Notes under the pieces: model-generated
What the model was told of the DNA's origin: nothing
The model's input: the letters and a program-made list of their open reading frames with translations, nothing else
Database searches by the model: none
Program-made: the position numbers and the translations under genes
Origin: Sphingomonas sinipercae
Lineage (GTDB): Bacteria > Pseudomonadota > Alphaproteobacteria > Sphingomonadales > Sphingomonadaceae
Assembly: GCF_011302055.1 (NCBI RefSeq)
Contig: NZ_CP049871.1
Span: forward strand, 516,501 to 580,500
Direction of reading: 5' to 3'
Length of the DNA: 64,000 bases
Part shown: positions 40,994 through 50,206 of the stretch, piece after piece
Layout: each line of letters starts with the position of its first letter
How positions within the stretch are numbered: position 1 is the first letter of the stretch

Positions 40994-42685
40994 ATGACCC
41001 AACATTTGGGCGCCCCGGCGCGCACCCGCATCTTGTTGCTTGCCGCCGCCTGTCTTGCCGGCACCGCGCTATCCGGCGTTGTCGCCAAGGCCTCGGCGCA
41101 GGCGGCGCCGGCCAGCGCCGACGTGGTGAGCATTGTGCTCACGCCGCGGGTGGTCGGGAACCGGCTGCAATCACTTCACCTCGAAACCCGGATTATCGGC
41201 GACGCGGATGGCGAGACGAAGCTTTTGATCGCGGAAAGCGACCCGGAAGCGGCGGGCCCGCCAAGCTGGTCGGCGATCGCGGTCGAAAACGCGACGATCA
41301 GCGGCAAGGGCGGTGAGCGCGTGCTTCGGCATGCACCCTCAGCGCCGATCACGATCCGGTACGATATCGTCCCCGCGCCCGACGGTGCTTTCAAGAACCT
41401 CCTCAAGCCGACCTATTTCTCGGTCCTTGGCGCGGAAACCTTCTTTCAGATCGACGAGAGGGAGCCGGAATACCGCTTCCAATGGGGCCCGATCCCGATC
41501 GGGTGGACGGTGGTTTCGGATCTCGACCACAAGGTCGGCGACCCATCGACGCCCTATCCGATCAGCACGCTCTACGGCGGCTCCGACATCATCGTGAAAG
41601 ACCATAAGGTCGGGGCGGGGCGACTGCGGCTGGCGATGCGCGACGACAGCGCGCTCAAGCCCGAATTCCTTGGCGCTTTGATCGGCCGGATTGGCGATGC
41701 TGCGAACGCCCTGTGGCATGATTCGGGGTCGGAATATCTGGTCACGCTGACCACCCTGCCGGATTACAAAGGGCAGGCGGGCACCGGCCTGGGCGACGCG
41801 TTCGCGCTTTATCTCGGACCGGACCCGGACCTGCCGGAGCTGCGCAACACGCTCGCGCACGAATATCTGCACACCTGGATCGGGCGGCGTTTCGGCGGTG
41901 GGCCGCGCTGGTTCAGGGAAGGGTTCACCCAATATTTTTCGCCGATCCTTAACCTTCGCGCCGGCTCTTATTCGCCCGCGGATTTTGCGGCCCAGTGGAA
42001 CGCGATGCTGAAAAGCTATGCCGGTTCGCCGATGAAGCTCGCGCCCTCGGCACAGGTCGAGGCCGCGTGGGCCGGCAACCGGGACGCCAAGCAACTTAGC
42101 GAGAACCGAAGCGCAATGGTTGCCGCGCTTCTCGATTATCGGCTCACCCGCGCAAGCAAGGGCAAGGTCCGGCTTTCCGACATCATGCTGCAGGTGAAAA
42201 AGGATTGGGATGCAAAGCGCGGCAAGGGGGATGGGCCGACCCGGCTGGTTGCCAAGGCGCGCGCGATGACGGGGGTCGATCTCCAACCGACGATCGACAG
42301 GTATCTCGTCCGCGGAGAGGAGGTCACGCTTCCGGCAGACGTCTTCGGCAAGTGCCTGGCGGTCAGGACGGCCAGCATTCCCAAATATGATCGCGGCTTC
42401 ACCGTGAAGGGGATCGGCGACCCGGTGACCGACGTCGATCCCGCTGGCCGCGCTTATGCCGCCGGCATCCGCAAGGGTATGATCATCGTCGCCCGCGAAG
42501 CCGGCAAGCCCGGGGATTCGAGCGTCGAGAACGTCTTCAGGGTCAAGGACGACGCCGGCGAGAGGGTGATCCGCTATCTTCCGGCCGGCCAGGAGATGAT
42601 GTCGATCCAGCAGGTGCAGGTCACTGGACTGGGCGCGAAAGCTGCAACACGCTGCGCCAGGGAAATCAGCGGGCTGCGCCACTGA
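40994..42685 (+). CDS. M61 glycyl-aminopeptidase family protein
   Basis: Exported zinc peptidase of 563 residues. Signal peptide 1-36 (ASA). An N-terminal beta domain precedes the catalytic thermolysin-like region with HEYLH (His289, Glu290, His293) and a downstream third ligand Glu309 in WFREGFTQYF. A C-terminal PDZ-like segment is at about 470-540. This matches the M61 arrangement (N-domain, gluzincin, PDZ). The start has AAAGGA upstream. Confidence 0.9.
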   Translation: MTQHLGAPARTRILLLAAACLAGTALSGVVAKASAQAAPASADVVSIVLTPRVVGNRLQSLHLETRIIGDADGETKLLIAESDPEAAGPPSWSAIAVENATISGKGGERVLRHAPSAPITIRYDIVPAPDGAFKNLLKPTYFSVLGAETFFQIDEREPEYRFQWGPIPIGWTVVSDLDHKVGDPSTPYPISTLYGGSDIIVKDHKVGAGRLRLAMRDDSALKPEFLGALIGRIGDAANALWHDSGSEYLVTLTTLPDYKGQAGTGLGDAFALYLGPDPDLPELRNTLAHEYLHTWIGRRFGGGPRWFREGFTQYFSPILNLRAGSYSPADFAAQWNAMLKSYAGSPMKLAPSAQVEAAWAGNRDAKQLSENRSAMVAALLDYRLTRASKGKVRLSDIMLQVKKDWDAKRGKGDGPTRLVAKARAMTGVDLQPTIDRYLVRGEEVTLPADVFGKCLAVRTASIPKYDRGFTVKGIGDPVTDVDPAGRAYAAGIRKGMIIVAREAGKPGDSSVENVFRVKDDAGERVIRYLPAGQEMMSIQQVQVTGLGAKAATRCAREISGLRH

Positions 42686-42726
42686 ACCGCGGGGGAGGGA
42701 CAGCGACCGACGACGGCGATCACGCA

Positions 42727-43224
42727 TTGGCGAATCGCGCCGCGCGTGGCGATTCGGCTGCCTTTACCGTGCTCGTGCGCCGGTACGAGCGCCGGGTGCG
42801 CGCGTTCCTCATGCGGCTGTCCCGCGGCGAGGGCGCCGACGACCTGGCGCAGGAGGTGTTTCTGATCGCCTGGCGCAAGGCGGCGGCGTTCCAGGGCATG
42901 GGAAGCTATGAAGGATGGCTCCTCAAGATTGCCTGGCGGCAGTTCCTGTCCAGGGTCCGGGCGACCCGGCAGGAGCAAGGGATGGAGTTGGCCGACGGCG
43001 GCAGCGGCGCGGCCGACCCAACCGTTGGGCTGGACATCGGTCGTGCGCTGGGCGGGCTGACGGCCGATGAGCGCGCGGCCGCCTTGCTTTGCCTGGGGGA
43101 GGGCTATTCGCACAGCGAGGCGGCGCGTATCCTTGACGTCCCGCTTGGCACGCTGAAATCGATCGTCGCTCGCGCGCGGTCGAAACTTGCGGCCAACCTT
43201 GGAGGAACCGGCGATGACGGATGA
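42727..43224 (+). CDS. ECF-type RNA polymerase sigma factor
   Basis: 165 residues with sigma region 2 (FTVLVRRYERRVRAFL...DDLAQEVFLIAWR) and region 4 (YSHSEAARILDVPLGTLKSIVARARSKL). It directs RNA polymerase to stress or envelope promoters. The only conventional start is TTG at 42727; the purine-rich GGGGGAGGG site is 28 nt upstream, so the true start may be earlier. It overlaps the next gene by 11 nt, implying coupling with a possible anti-sigma. Confidence 0.9.
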   Translation: MANRAARGDSAAFTVLVRRYERRVRAFLMRLSRGEGADDLAQEVFLIAWRKAAAFQGMGSYEGWLLKIAWRQFLSRVRATRQEQGMELADGGSGAADPTVGLDIGRALGGLTADERAAALLCLGEGYSHSEAARILDVPLGTLKSIVARARSKLAANLGGTGDDG

Positions 43225-43540
43225 TATCGACGCCAGGATCGGCGCCCTGCTGAAGCTTCCCGGCGGGCCCGCGGACGAGCGGTTCGTTGCCGCGACCATG
43301 CTGCAGGTCGAAGCCGACGCCAGGCTTCGCGCGATTCGCGCTCGGGCGCGGAGCGACTTCGTGTTCAAAGCTTCGGCTTGCGTCGCGGTCCTGCTGGCCT
43401 TTGTGCTGCTGTCGCGCCTCGACCCGCCGCAAGCCGCGCATGGAGAGATTTCCCTGCTCAGCCCGACGATGATCGGCTTCATCCTGCTTGGCCTGTGGGC
43501 GGCGATCGACCTGCCGGTGGGGAGTTTGTCGCGCCGCTGA
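43214..43540 (+). CDS. Small membrane protein, putative anti-sigma partner
   Basis: 108 residues: a soluble N-terminal segment of about 55 residues ([18 protein letters not shown]) then two membrane helices (about 57-75, 85-103). GGAGGA precedes its ATG, inside the end of the sigma-factor gene. Cytoplasmic domain plus membrane anchor next to an ECF sigma is the usual anti-sigma layout, but no zinc-anti-sigma HxxxCxxC motif is present, so the role is inferred from position. Confidence 0.65.
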   Translation: MTDDIDARIGALLKLPGGPADERFVAATMLQVEADARLRAIRARARSDFVFKASACVAVLLAFVLLSRLDPPQAAHGEISLLSPTMIGFILLGLWAAIDLPVGSLSRR

Positions 43541-43586
43541 CCGCGCCACTCGCGCTGCGCCTTCCCCTCTGCTAGCGGCGCGGCCA

Positions 43587-45389
<1,803 letters not shown>

Positions 45390-45451
45390 TGCGCGTTTTG
45401 GCCGAGGGGACGCGAGCGACGCGAAGCGCCGGGGGCGCTTTGCCAAAGCAA

Positions 45452-45529
45452 GCGCGGATGCGGGAGTATGGGAGTGTGAGCATCCCGCAGGAGGCGTTTA
45501 TTGCTGCGTTGCGGATGGGCGACGAAGGC
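45452..45529 (+). pseudogene. Second, diverged copy of the lepA 3' end
   Basis: From 45458 the sequence reads [20 protein letters not shown] and continues GDEG, identical in protein to the LepA C-terminus but with many synonymous codon differences (e.g. CGG for CGC, GTG for GTC, TTG for CTT). It has no stop at the LepA position and continues into island sequence. The pattern of silent differences suggests it came from another lineage's lepA. Confidence 0.9.
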
Positions 45530-45556
45530 TGGCGCCTCCGCCACCCATCGCTTTAC

Positions 45557-47239
45557 TCATCTTGAGGATGTTTCCTTCGTGGTCATTGACCCGAGCAAAT
45601 TCCTGACGCGTCCCTTTATGTTTTCAAAGGTGACGTTCAAATGTTTCTTCGCAGCTTCCGTCAGCACTCCAGTGTGGCCGACCGCGTCCCTCGTAGGCTT
45701 GAACGCAATCGCAGCCTGCACCATCGGGTTAATCTTTCCATCTTTTGAAGGCGCACCTTCCGCACAGATAGAAAGTTCGTGCATCCCAAGATACGTCAGG
45801 TCGCCACCATCGCGACGAACGTCAAAGTTAATGTTCGCCTTCTCTTTGGAAGCAGTCTCGCGATCTCTGAACTTAGTGACCACCGGCTTCACATCGTCCG
45901 TGAGAGGCGACCCCGTTTCCGTAAGGTACTGACGGACCAGATTTTCGGAGAGGAAGCAATCGACATAAGCTTCGACGTTGTATTCGGCATCGGGCCGTAG
46001 GCCAGCGATCCAACCGTCGACCACATCGCCCTGCTCCTTAGGCAAGCCTTGCGTAAATTCTTCCTCAGCGGCTGACACGAGCCCCGAAGCACGCCTTTGT
46101 TTCTTCGTCTTGCGAGGGTTTTCGTCGTCACCTTCTTGCCCGCGCGCAATGCGAAATTCGTCCCACTGATCAATGACGCGTGGGACGGCTTCGCGGCGAA
46201 GGTAATCGATCAGTGCCGAGAAGTTCGGATCAGTCTCGACGATTCCTTCCCGACTACTCGTGAACGGACTATCGCCGTTCCCTTCCATCGCGTCAAAGTG
46301 AATTTGCCCATAAAGGTAGCTTTCAACAATGCGCTGTGTGGGAATGTGCCGAAGTACATTACGTTCGCGAAGTCTTCCATTAACGAAGAGGTCGACCGTA
46401 GCTCTGTTGTCCGCTCCACGTATGTTCAGATCACTGGGTTTACGGACAGTTGCGAGGTAGCCGACCACAGACAGCTTCGTTTCCGGAGCGACTGTCCACC
46501 TCAACACGTTTCCGCAGAGATCTAGAAAGTCGTCCGTATACTCGCCGATCTTCCAAACGAATTGCGTTGCTTCCGCCAGCCCCTTCAAGTCGTCAACAGA
46601 GATCGGCTTACCATTCACATGTATTTTGAACTCAGGATCAATGAGCGAAAAATGGAATGACAAAGCAAGCAGTTTACGAATCTGTTCTTCAGATGTTCTA
46701 AGTACCTCCCTAGCATTTTCGAACGCTAGTATTGTGCCGCGCTCATGGTTAGCCAGCAGGGCTTCGACCAGGTCGGTGTCCGGCGTCTCCAATGGATATT
46801 CATCGGGGTTGAGGTTGTCTGTGATGGCTTCGTCGAGTCCGCTGTTGTCGATGACGCCGCCGGTGTAGCTTCCGCCTTCTTGCTTTGTCAGCACCGTGAC
46901 GCGCTCGGCGCACGATAATAGCGCTAATTTACCGATACCCTTTGCACCTATGAACGGACGACCACGCTCTGTCTTATTTCCGCCGTCCTTTCTTTTCGAA
47001 TAGCCGATTTTGAGAAACTTCTTTTGGAAGTCCTCAGGGCTCATTCCTAGACCATCATCTTTGATTGTGAGAAACGCTGCATCTTTATCGAAATCAATCC
47101 AGACGTTGCGCGCGTCGGCATCCCAAGCGTTAGAAATCGCCTCGCTTAAAACGGTGATGAAATTGCGGTATAAATTCCTGCCAAGATGATTTAGCACGCT
47201 CAAGGAAATCGCGAAGGTAAATCCGCTCTCGTCAGCCAT
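45557..47239 (-). CDS. GHKL-fold ATPase of a modification/defence island
   Basis: A 560-residue protein with a Hsp90/MutL-type ATPase at the N-terminus: SEAISNAWDADA (N box), KDDGLGMS (G1) and GAKGIGKLALL (G2/ATP lid). The C-terminal half is unrecognised. Similar ATPases accompany C5-methyltransferase/Vsr cassettes and may drive restriction or repair, though this is not established here. Start MADESGF overlaps the methyltransferase stop by 8 nt. Base composition is visibly less GC-rich than lepA or the genes after 49 kb, indicating transfer. Confidence 0.85.
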   Translation of the reverse strand: MADESGFTFAISLSVLNHLGRNLYRNFITVLSEAISNAWDADARNVWIDFDKDAAFLTIKDDGLGMSPEDFQKKFLKIGYSKRKDGGNKTERGRPFIGAKGIGKLALLSCAERVTVLTKQEGGSYTGGVIDNSGLDEAITDNLNPDEYPLETPDTDLVEALLANHERGTILAFENAREVLRTSEEQIRKLLALSFHFSLIDPEFKIHVNGKPISVDDLKGLAEATQFVWKIGEYTDDFLDLCGNVLRWTVAPETKLSVVGYLATVRKPSDLNIRGADNRATVDLFVNGRLRERNVLRHIPTQRIVESYLYGQIHFDAMEGNGDSPFTSSREGIVETDPNFSALIDYLRREAVPRVIDQWDEFRIARGQEGDDENPRKTKKQRRASGLVSAAEEEFTQGLPKEQGDVVDGWIAGLRPDAEYNVEAYVDCFLSENLVRQYLTETGSPLTDDVKPVVTKFRDRETASKEKANINFDVRRDGGDLTYLGMHELSICAEGAPSKDGKINPMVQAAIAFKPTRDAVGHTGVLTEAAKKHLNVTFENIKGRVRNLLGSMTTKETSSR

Positions 47240-48278
47240 CGACCTTCCCCGCGTGTAAAATAATCGACTGGCCAATGGCTTTCGCCAATTCGACTGGAAC
47301 CGCGTTACCGATCCATCGACCCACCTCCTTCATCGCGGGCTTTTCACCCGGATCAAGGAAGACATATTCTGCCGGGAACGACTGCAAGATTGCCGCCTCT
47401 CGGAGGCTTATAGCCCGATCCTGCTCGGGATGACCAAAGCGGCCATTGCCAAACCCGAAGCATTGCGTCGTCATCGTGGGAGCTGGCTTGTCCCATTCCA
47501 TGCGCGCGTAGACGCCAGGATATGTCTTGCCTGTATGGCGACGGTGGCAGTCAGCGCGAAGCTCAAGCGGCCAATCGCGCCAAGTTCCTCCCGGGCGTGA
47601 CGCTTTGATACGACGCATATTTTTCGGGGAGAGCGCGGAGCAGGTATGGAGTGCGTCGGAATCCGACGTGCTGCCTGCCTTGAGCTGAGGCAGTTGTTCG
47701 ATGGCCTGTCGAACAGATGAGTAGCCGGAGCCGCTAGGTCGAAGCTCAGGTGCCGGCCCTAGTCGTGATGCGAGCACCACCAATCTACGGCGTCGCTGAG
47801 GAACGCCGAACCTCTCGCACTCAGCGACGGTGTGAGTGACCTTATAACCAACTTCCTCAAGGAGCGACTTGAATTCCTCGAAGACGTATCCTCCCTTGTA
47901 CCGTAGCAGTGCTGGCACGTTCTCCATCGTGACGAAGTCAGGCCTAACCTCGACTGCAAGCTCCGCGAATTTACGCACCAACCCCCACTGGGGGTCTTCA
48001 TCATAGCGCTGCTTATACGTGGAGAATGGCTGGCAAGGAGCGCATCCAGCCAGAACGGACGGACCTTTACTGCTGAAGTGCGCCGAAATATTGCCTGCGT
48101 TCAGCTGAGAAACGTCTCGGTGATAGAAGGTGCCGCCGTTATTGGTCTCGAACGCGTACTTGCAGCGCTCGTCGACATCGTAGCCCGCAACGATCTCACA
48201 ACCCGCGAGCTTCAGCCCGTGGCTCAGCGCGCCAACACCACAGAAGAGGTCGACGACCTGTGGCGGATTGAGGGACAT
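47232..48278 (-). CDS. DNA (cytosine-5) methyltransferase
   Basis: Modifies cytosine at C5 in a specific DNA sequence. The 348-residue protein has motif I (DLFCGVGALS), motif IV with the catalytic Cys (GCAPCQPFS), motif VI (ENVPAL), motif VIII (QRRRRLV), a target-recognition region at about 200-275, and motif X (GNAVP). Recognition sequence cannot be read from the sequence alone. It overlaps vsr by 1 nt and the ATPase gene by 8 nt, forming one operon. Confidence 0.96.
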   Translation of the reverse strand: MSLNPPQVVDLFCGVGALSHGLKLAGCEIVAGYDVDERCKYAFETNNGGTFYHRDVSQLNAGNISAHFSSKGPSVLAGCAPCQPFSTYKQRYDEDPQWGLVRKFAELAVEVRPDFVTMENVPALLRYKGGYVFEEFKSLLEEVGYKVTHTVAECERFGVPQRRRRLVVLASRLGPAPELRPSGSGYSSVRQAIEQLPQLKAGSTSDSDALHTCSALSPKNMRRIKASRPGGTWRDWPLELRADCHRRHTGKTYPGVYARMEWDKPAPTMTTQCFGFGNGRFGHPEQDRAISLREAAILQSFPAEYVFLDPGEKPAMKEVGRWIGNAVPVELAKAIGQSIILHAGKVDG

Positions 48279-48688
48279 CAGCGCTTCAGAAACGTCGAAA
48301 TGGCATCTCGAAGCGTATCAATGTCGCGGGTTTCGCATTCCCAGACGATCATTGTTTCCCACCCCAGACGCGACAATTCGGCGACAGCTTTGTTATCGCG
48401 CTCCACGTTATCTGTAAACTTTTGCTGCCAGTACGCTTCATTGGATTTCGGCGTCGTGGCTTTTCGGCACCCCGCATGGCGATGCCAAAAGCATCCATGT
48501 ACGAACACCGCTTTTCTAAGCTTAGGAAACACGATGTCGGGGCGGCCTGGGAGATCCTTTCGGTGTAGTCGAAAGCGGTAACCCATCGAGTGAGCTATCC
48601 GACGGACTGTGAGCTCGGGCGGTGTGTTGAATTGCCCGACCCTGCCCATGAGCCGCGACCGCTGAGCCCTCGTCAGCCGGTCAGCCAC
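48278..48688 (-). CDS. vsr: Very short patch repair endonuclease
   Basis: Nicks DNA beside T:G mismatches that arise when 5-methylcytosine deaminates, protecting the methyltransferase's target sites. 136 residues with the Vsr core: RxxLMGRV-like N-terminus, GRPDIVF (metal-binding Asp), VHGCFWHRHAGC (catalytic His/zinc residues) and NVERDN. Immediately upstream of the methyltransferase gene, its expected partner. Confidence 0.97.
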   Translation of the reverse strand: MADRLTRAQRSRLMGRVGQFNTPPELTVRRIAHSMGYRFRLHRKDLPGRPDIVFPKLRKAVFVHGCFWHRHAGCRKATTPKSNEAYWQQKFTDNVERDNKAVAELSRLGWETMIVWECETRDIDTLRDAISTFLKR

Positions 48689-48701
48689 GATCAGTTAGCA
48701 C

Positions 48702-48941
48702 TCAGGGGGTCAGGAACCACGTATAGTTTTTGCCCGCCTTCGAGAGCTTTCTTTCCTTCTGCAGCTTCTGCCCTGCCCAACGCATGTCATATTGCCACGT
48801 GTAGAAAAGCGGGCCCGCGGCGAGAAGCTCTTTCTCGTGATGCTCCCAGATGTGCTTACTCATTTCCCAGATGCGTCCTTGGCCGCCAAGATCGCGCAGT
48901 GCGTCTACGATCCAATCCTTCAAATCTGCCTTTGTCGTCAC
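48702..48941 (-). CDS. Small winged-helix-like protein heading the island operon
   Basis: 79 residues that read as a winged helix (LKDWIVDALRDLGGQGRIWEMSKHIWEHH...WQYDMRWAGQKLQKERKL). Similar N-terminal domains occur in Mrr-type restriction enzymes and DNA-binding proteins. Thirteen nt upstream of vsr on the same strand. It may be a controller of the cassette or a DNA-binding component; no nuclease domain is present. Confidence 0.7.
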   Translation of the reverse strand: MTTKADLKDWIVDALRDLGGQGRIWEMSKHIWEHHEKELLAAGPLFYTWQYDMRWAGQKLQKERKLSKAGKNYTWFLTP

Positions 48942-49247
48942 AAAACCCCCTTACCCGAGCAGCTACAGGCTAGCCGATCAGCGATCCGGGTCAACGTTTG
49001 CGGGTTGGTAACCGGGCCGGCTGCACCTCCACCACCACCGGCAAATCCCTACCTCTCGGCGACCTAGGCAGAGCGCCGTTCGGGATCCACGGACGCTCCC
49101 TCGGCGTGCAGAGGGCCTGGTGGCCTTCTTCGCTGTTGAGGGTAAAGGTGCGGGTACTGGGTGCGGTGGGCTGGTCTTCGCGCCCCTCGACGTCGCTCGG
49201 GACGAACGGGAAGGTGAGTTGCTGGCTGCCCGGTTCGGACGGATCGC
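48942..49247. other. Intergenic region at the island's right edge
   Basis: About 306 nt with no convincing gene. Composition returns to GC-rich here. The stretch near 49186-49215 (CCCCTCGACGTCGCTCGGGA followed by CGAACGGG) resembles the palindromic intergenic repeats common in sphingomonad genomes. An open frame across 48991-49251 has repeat-like low-complexity translation and no ribosome site. Confidence 0.45.
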
Positions 49248-50081
49248 TCACAACGGCAAAGGCCGCTGGGCGAACGGCAATTCCTCCTCTCCCTCATCCC
49301 AATCGACCGCCTCCAGCCCCTGCTCGGCCCGGTAGGCGTTAATATCCTCCATCAGCTGCCGCTTCTTCTTGTTGCCGCGGGCGGTGGTAAGCTCGTCGAT
49401 CCAACCGGCCTGCGCCATCAGCACCATGTCGGGCTGGCGCATGTTGGCGCGATGCCAGGGCTCGTCGGGCTGCGGATCCAACCGCTCCGCTTTCTCCCAA
49501 TCGACGGGGATGTCGGTGAGGATTTCGAACGCCGCGCGGCGGGCGGGGTGGGTGCTGATTTCCTTGAGGTAGAGCCGGCGCGCGCGCAGCAGCTTGCCGG
49601 TGATGCTTTCGCGCGCATCCTCCATGCGTTGCTGCATCGAGGCCTCGTCCTCCCACTCGCCTTTCTCGTTCAGCACCTGGCCGGGGAGCGGCATCAGCAC
49701 CGCCGCGCCGCCCTTGCCGCGGCTCAGCGTGCCCGGAACGTCGACGAAGCCGCGCGGGGCGGCCGCTCGTTCGGCGCGCTTGCGCGAGGCGGCGAGTGCG
49801 ATTGCCGCTTTCCAGGCCTGGCGAAAGCTGCCGGCGCCGTGCGACCGATACAGGTGCTTGGCGCCCGACAGGTTCTTGTCGATCGCCTTGCAGGCCTCGC
49901 CCGGCGAACCGGTCGCGGCGATTCGGGCGATGAGCTCGCGCTGAAGCTCCGGGGTCCAGCCGTCCGGCCGGTCGACCTTGCGCGGTGCGGGATCGAACTC
50001 GAGCAGCGGCGCGATCTCGGGATCGGCGGCGAGGGCGGCGAAGGCGGGGATGCCGGGCTGCGGTTCGGATATGATCGTCAT
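49248..50081 (-). CDS. Conserved hypothetical protein with N-terminal HTH-like segment
   Basis: 277 residues, not recognised. Residues about 40-95 read like a helix-turn-helix (TPELQRELIARIAATGSPGEACKAIDKN...GSFRQAWKAA), reminiscent of terminase small-subunit or mobile-element DNA-binding segments. The rest is charged and helical with many Trp and Arg, and the C-terminus is acidic (DWDEGEEEL). No membrane span or signal. Its upstream region carries the same 9-nt palindrome as the endolysin promoter. Confidence 0.7.
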   Translation of the reverse strand: MTIISEPQPGIPAFAALAADPEIAPLLEFDPAPRKVDRPDGWTPELQRELIARIAATGSPGEACKAIDKNLSGAKHLYRSHGAGSFRQAWKAAIALAASRKRAERAAAPRGFVDVPGTLSRGKGGAAVLMPLPGQVLNEKGEWEDEASMQQRMEDARESITGKLLRARRLYLKEISTHPARRAAFEILTDIPVDWEKAERLDPQPDEPWHRANMRQPDMVLMAQAGWIDELTTARGNKKKRQLMEDINAYRAEQGLEAVDWDEGEEELPFAQRPLPL

Positions 50082-50206
50082 CGCCGAGTATGGATCACGC
50101 GAAATCCTAATAGGAAAGTTTTATCGCGCGCAGGCCAGGGAGGCATTTGACCGGGCGTTGAGGCTGGGCGCTTGCTCCGCCCGGGCGGCTGGCGCAAGCT
50201 GGCGCG

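Noticed and set aside
48991..49251. An 86-codon minus-strand open frame at the island edge
   Set aside because: Repeat-like translation, no ribosome site, and overlap with a palindromic intergenic repeat.
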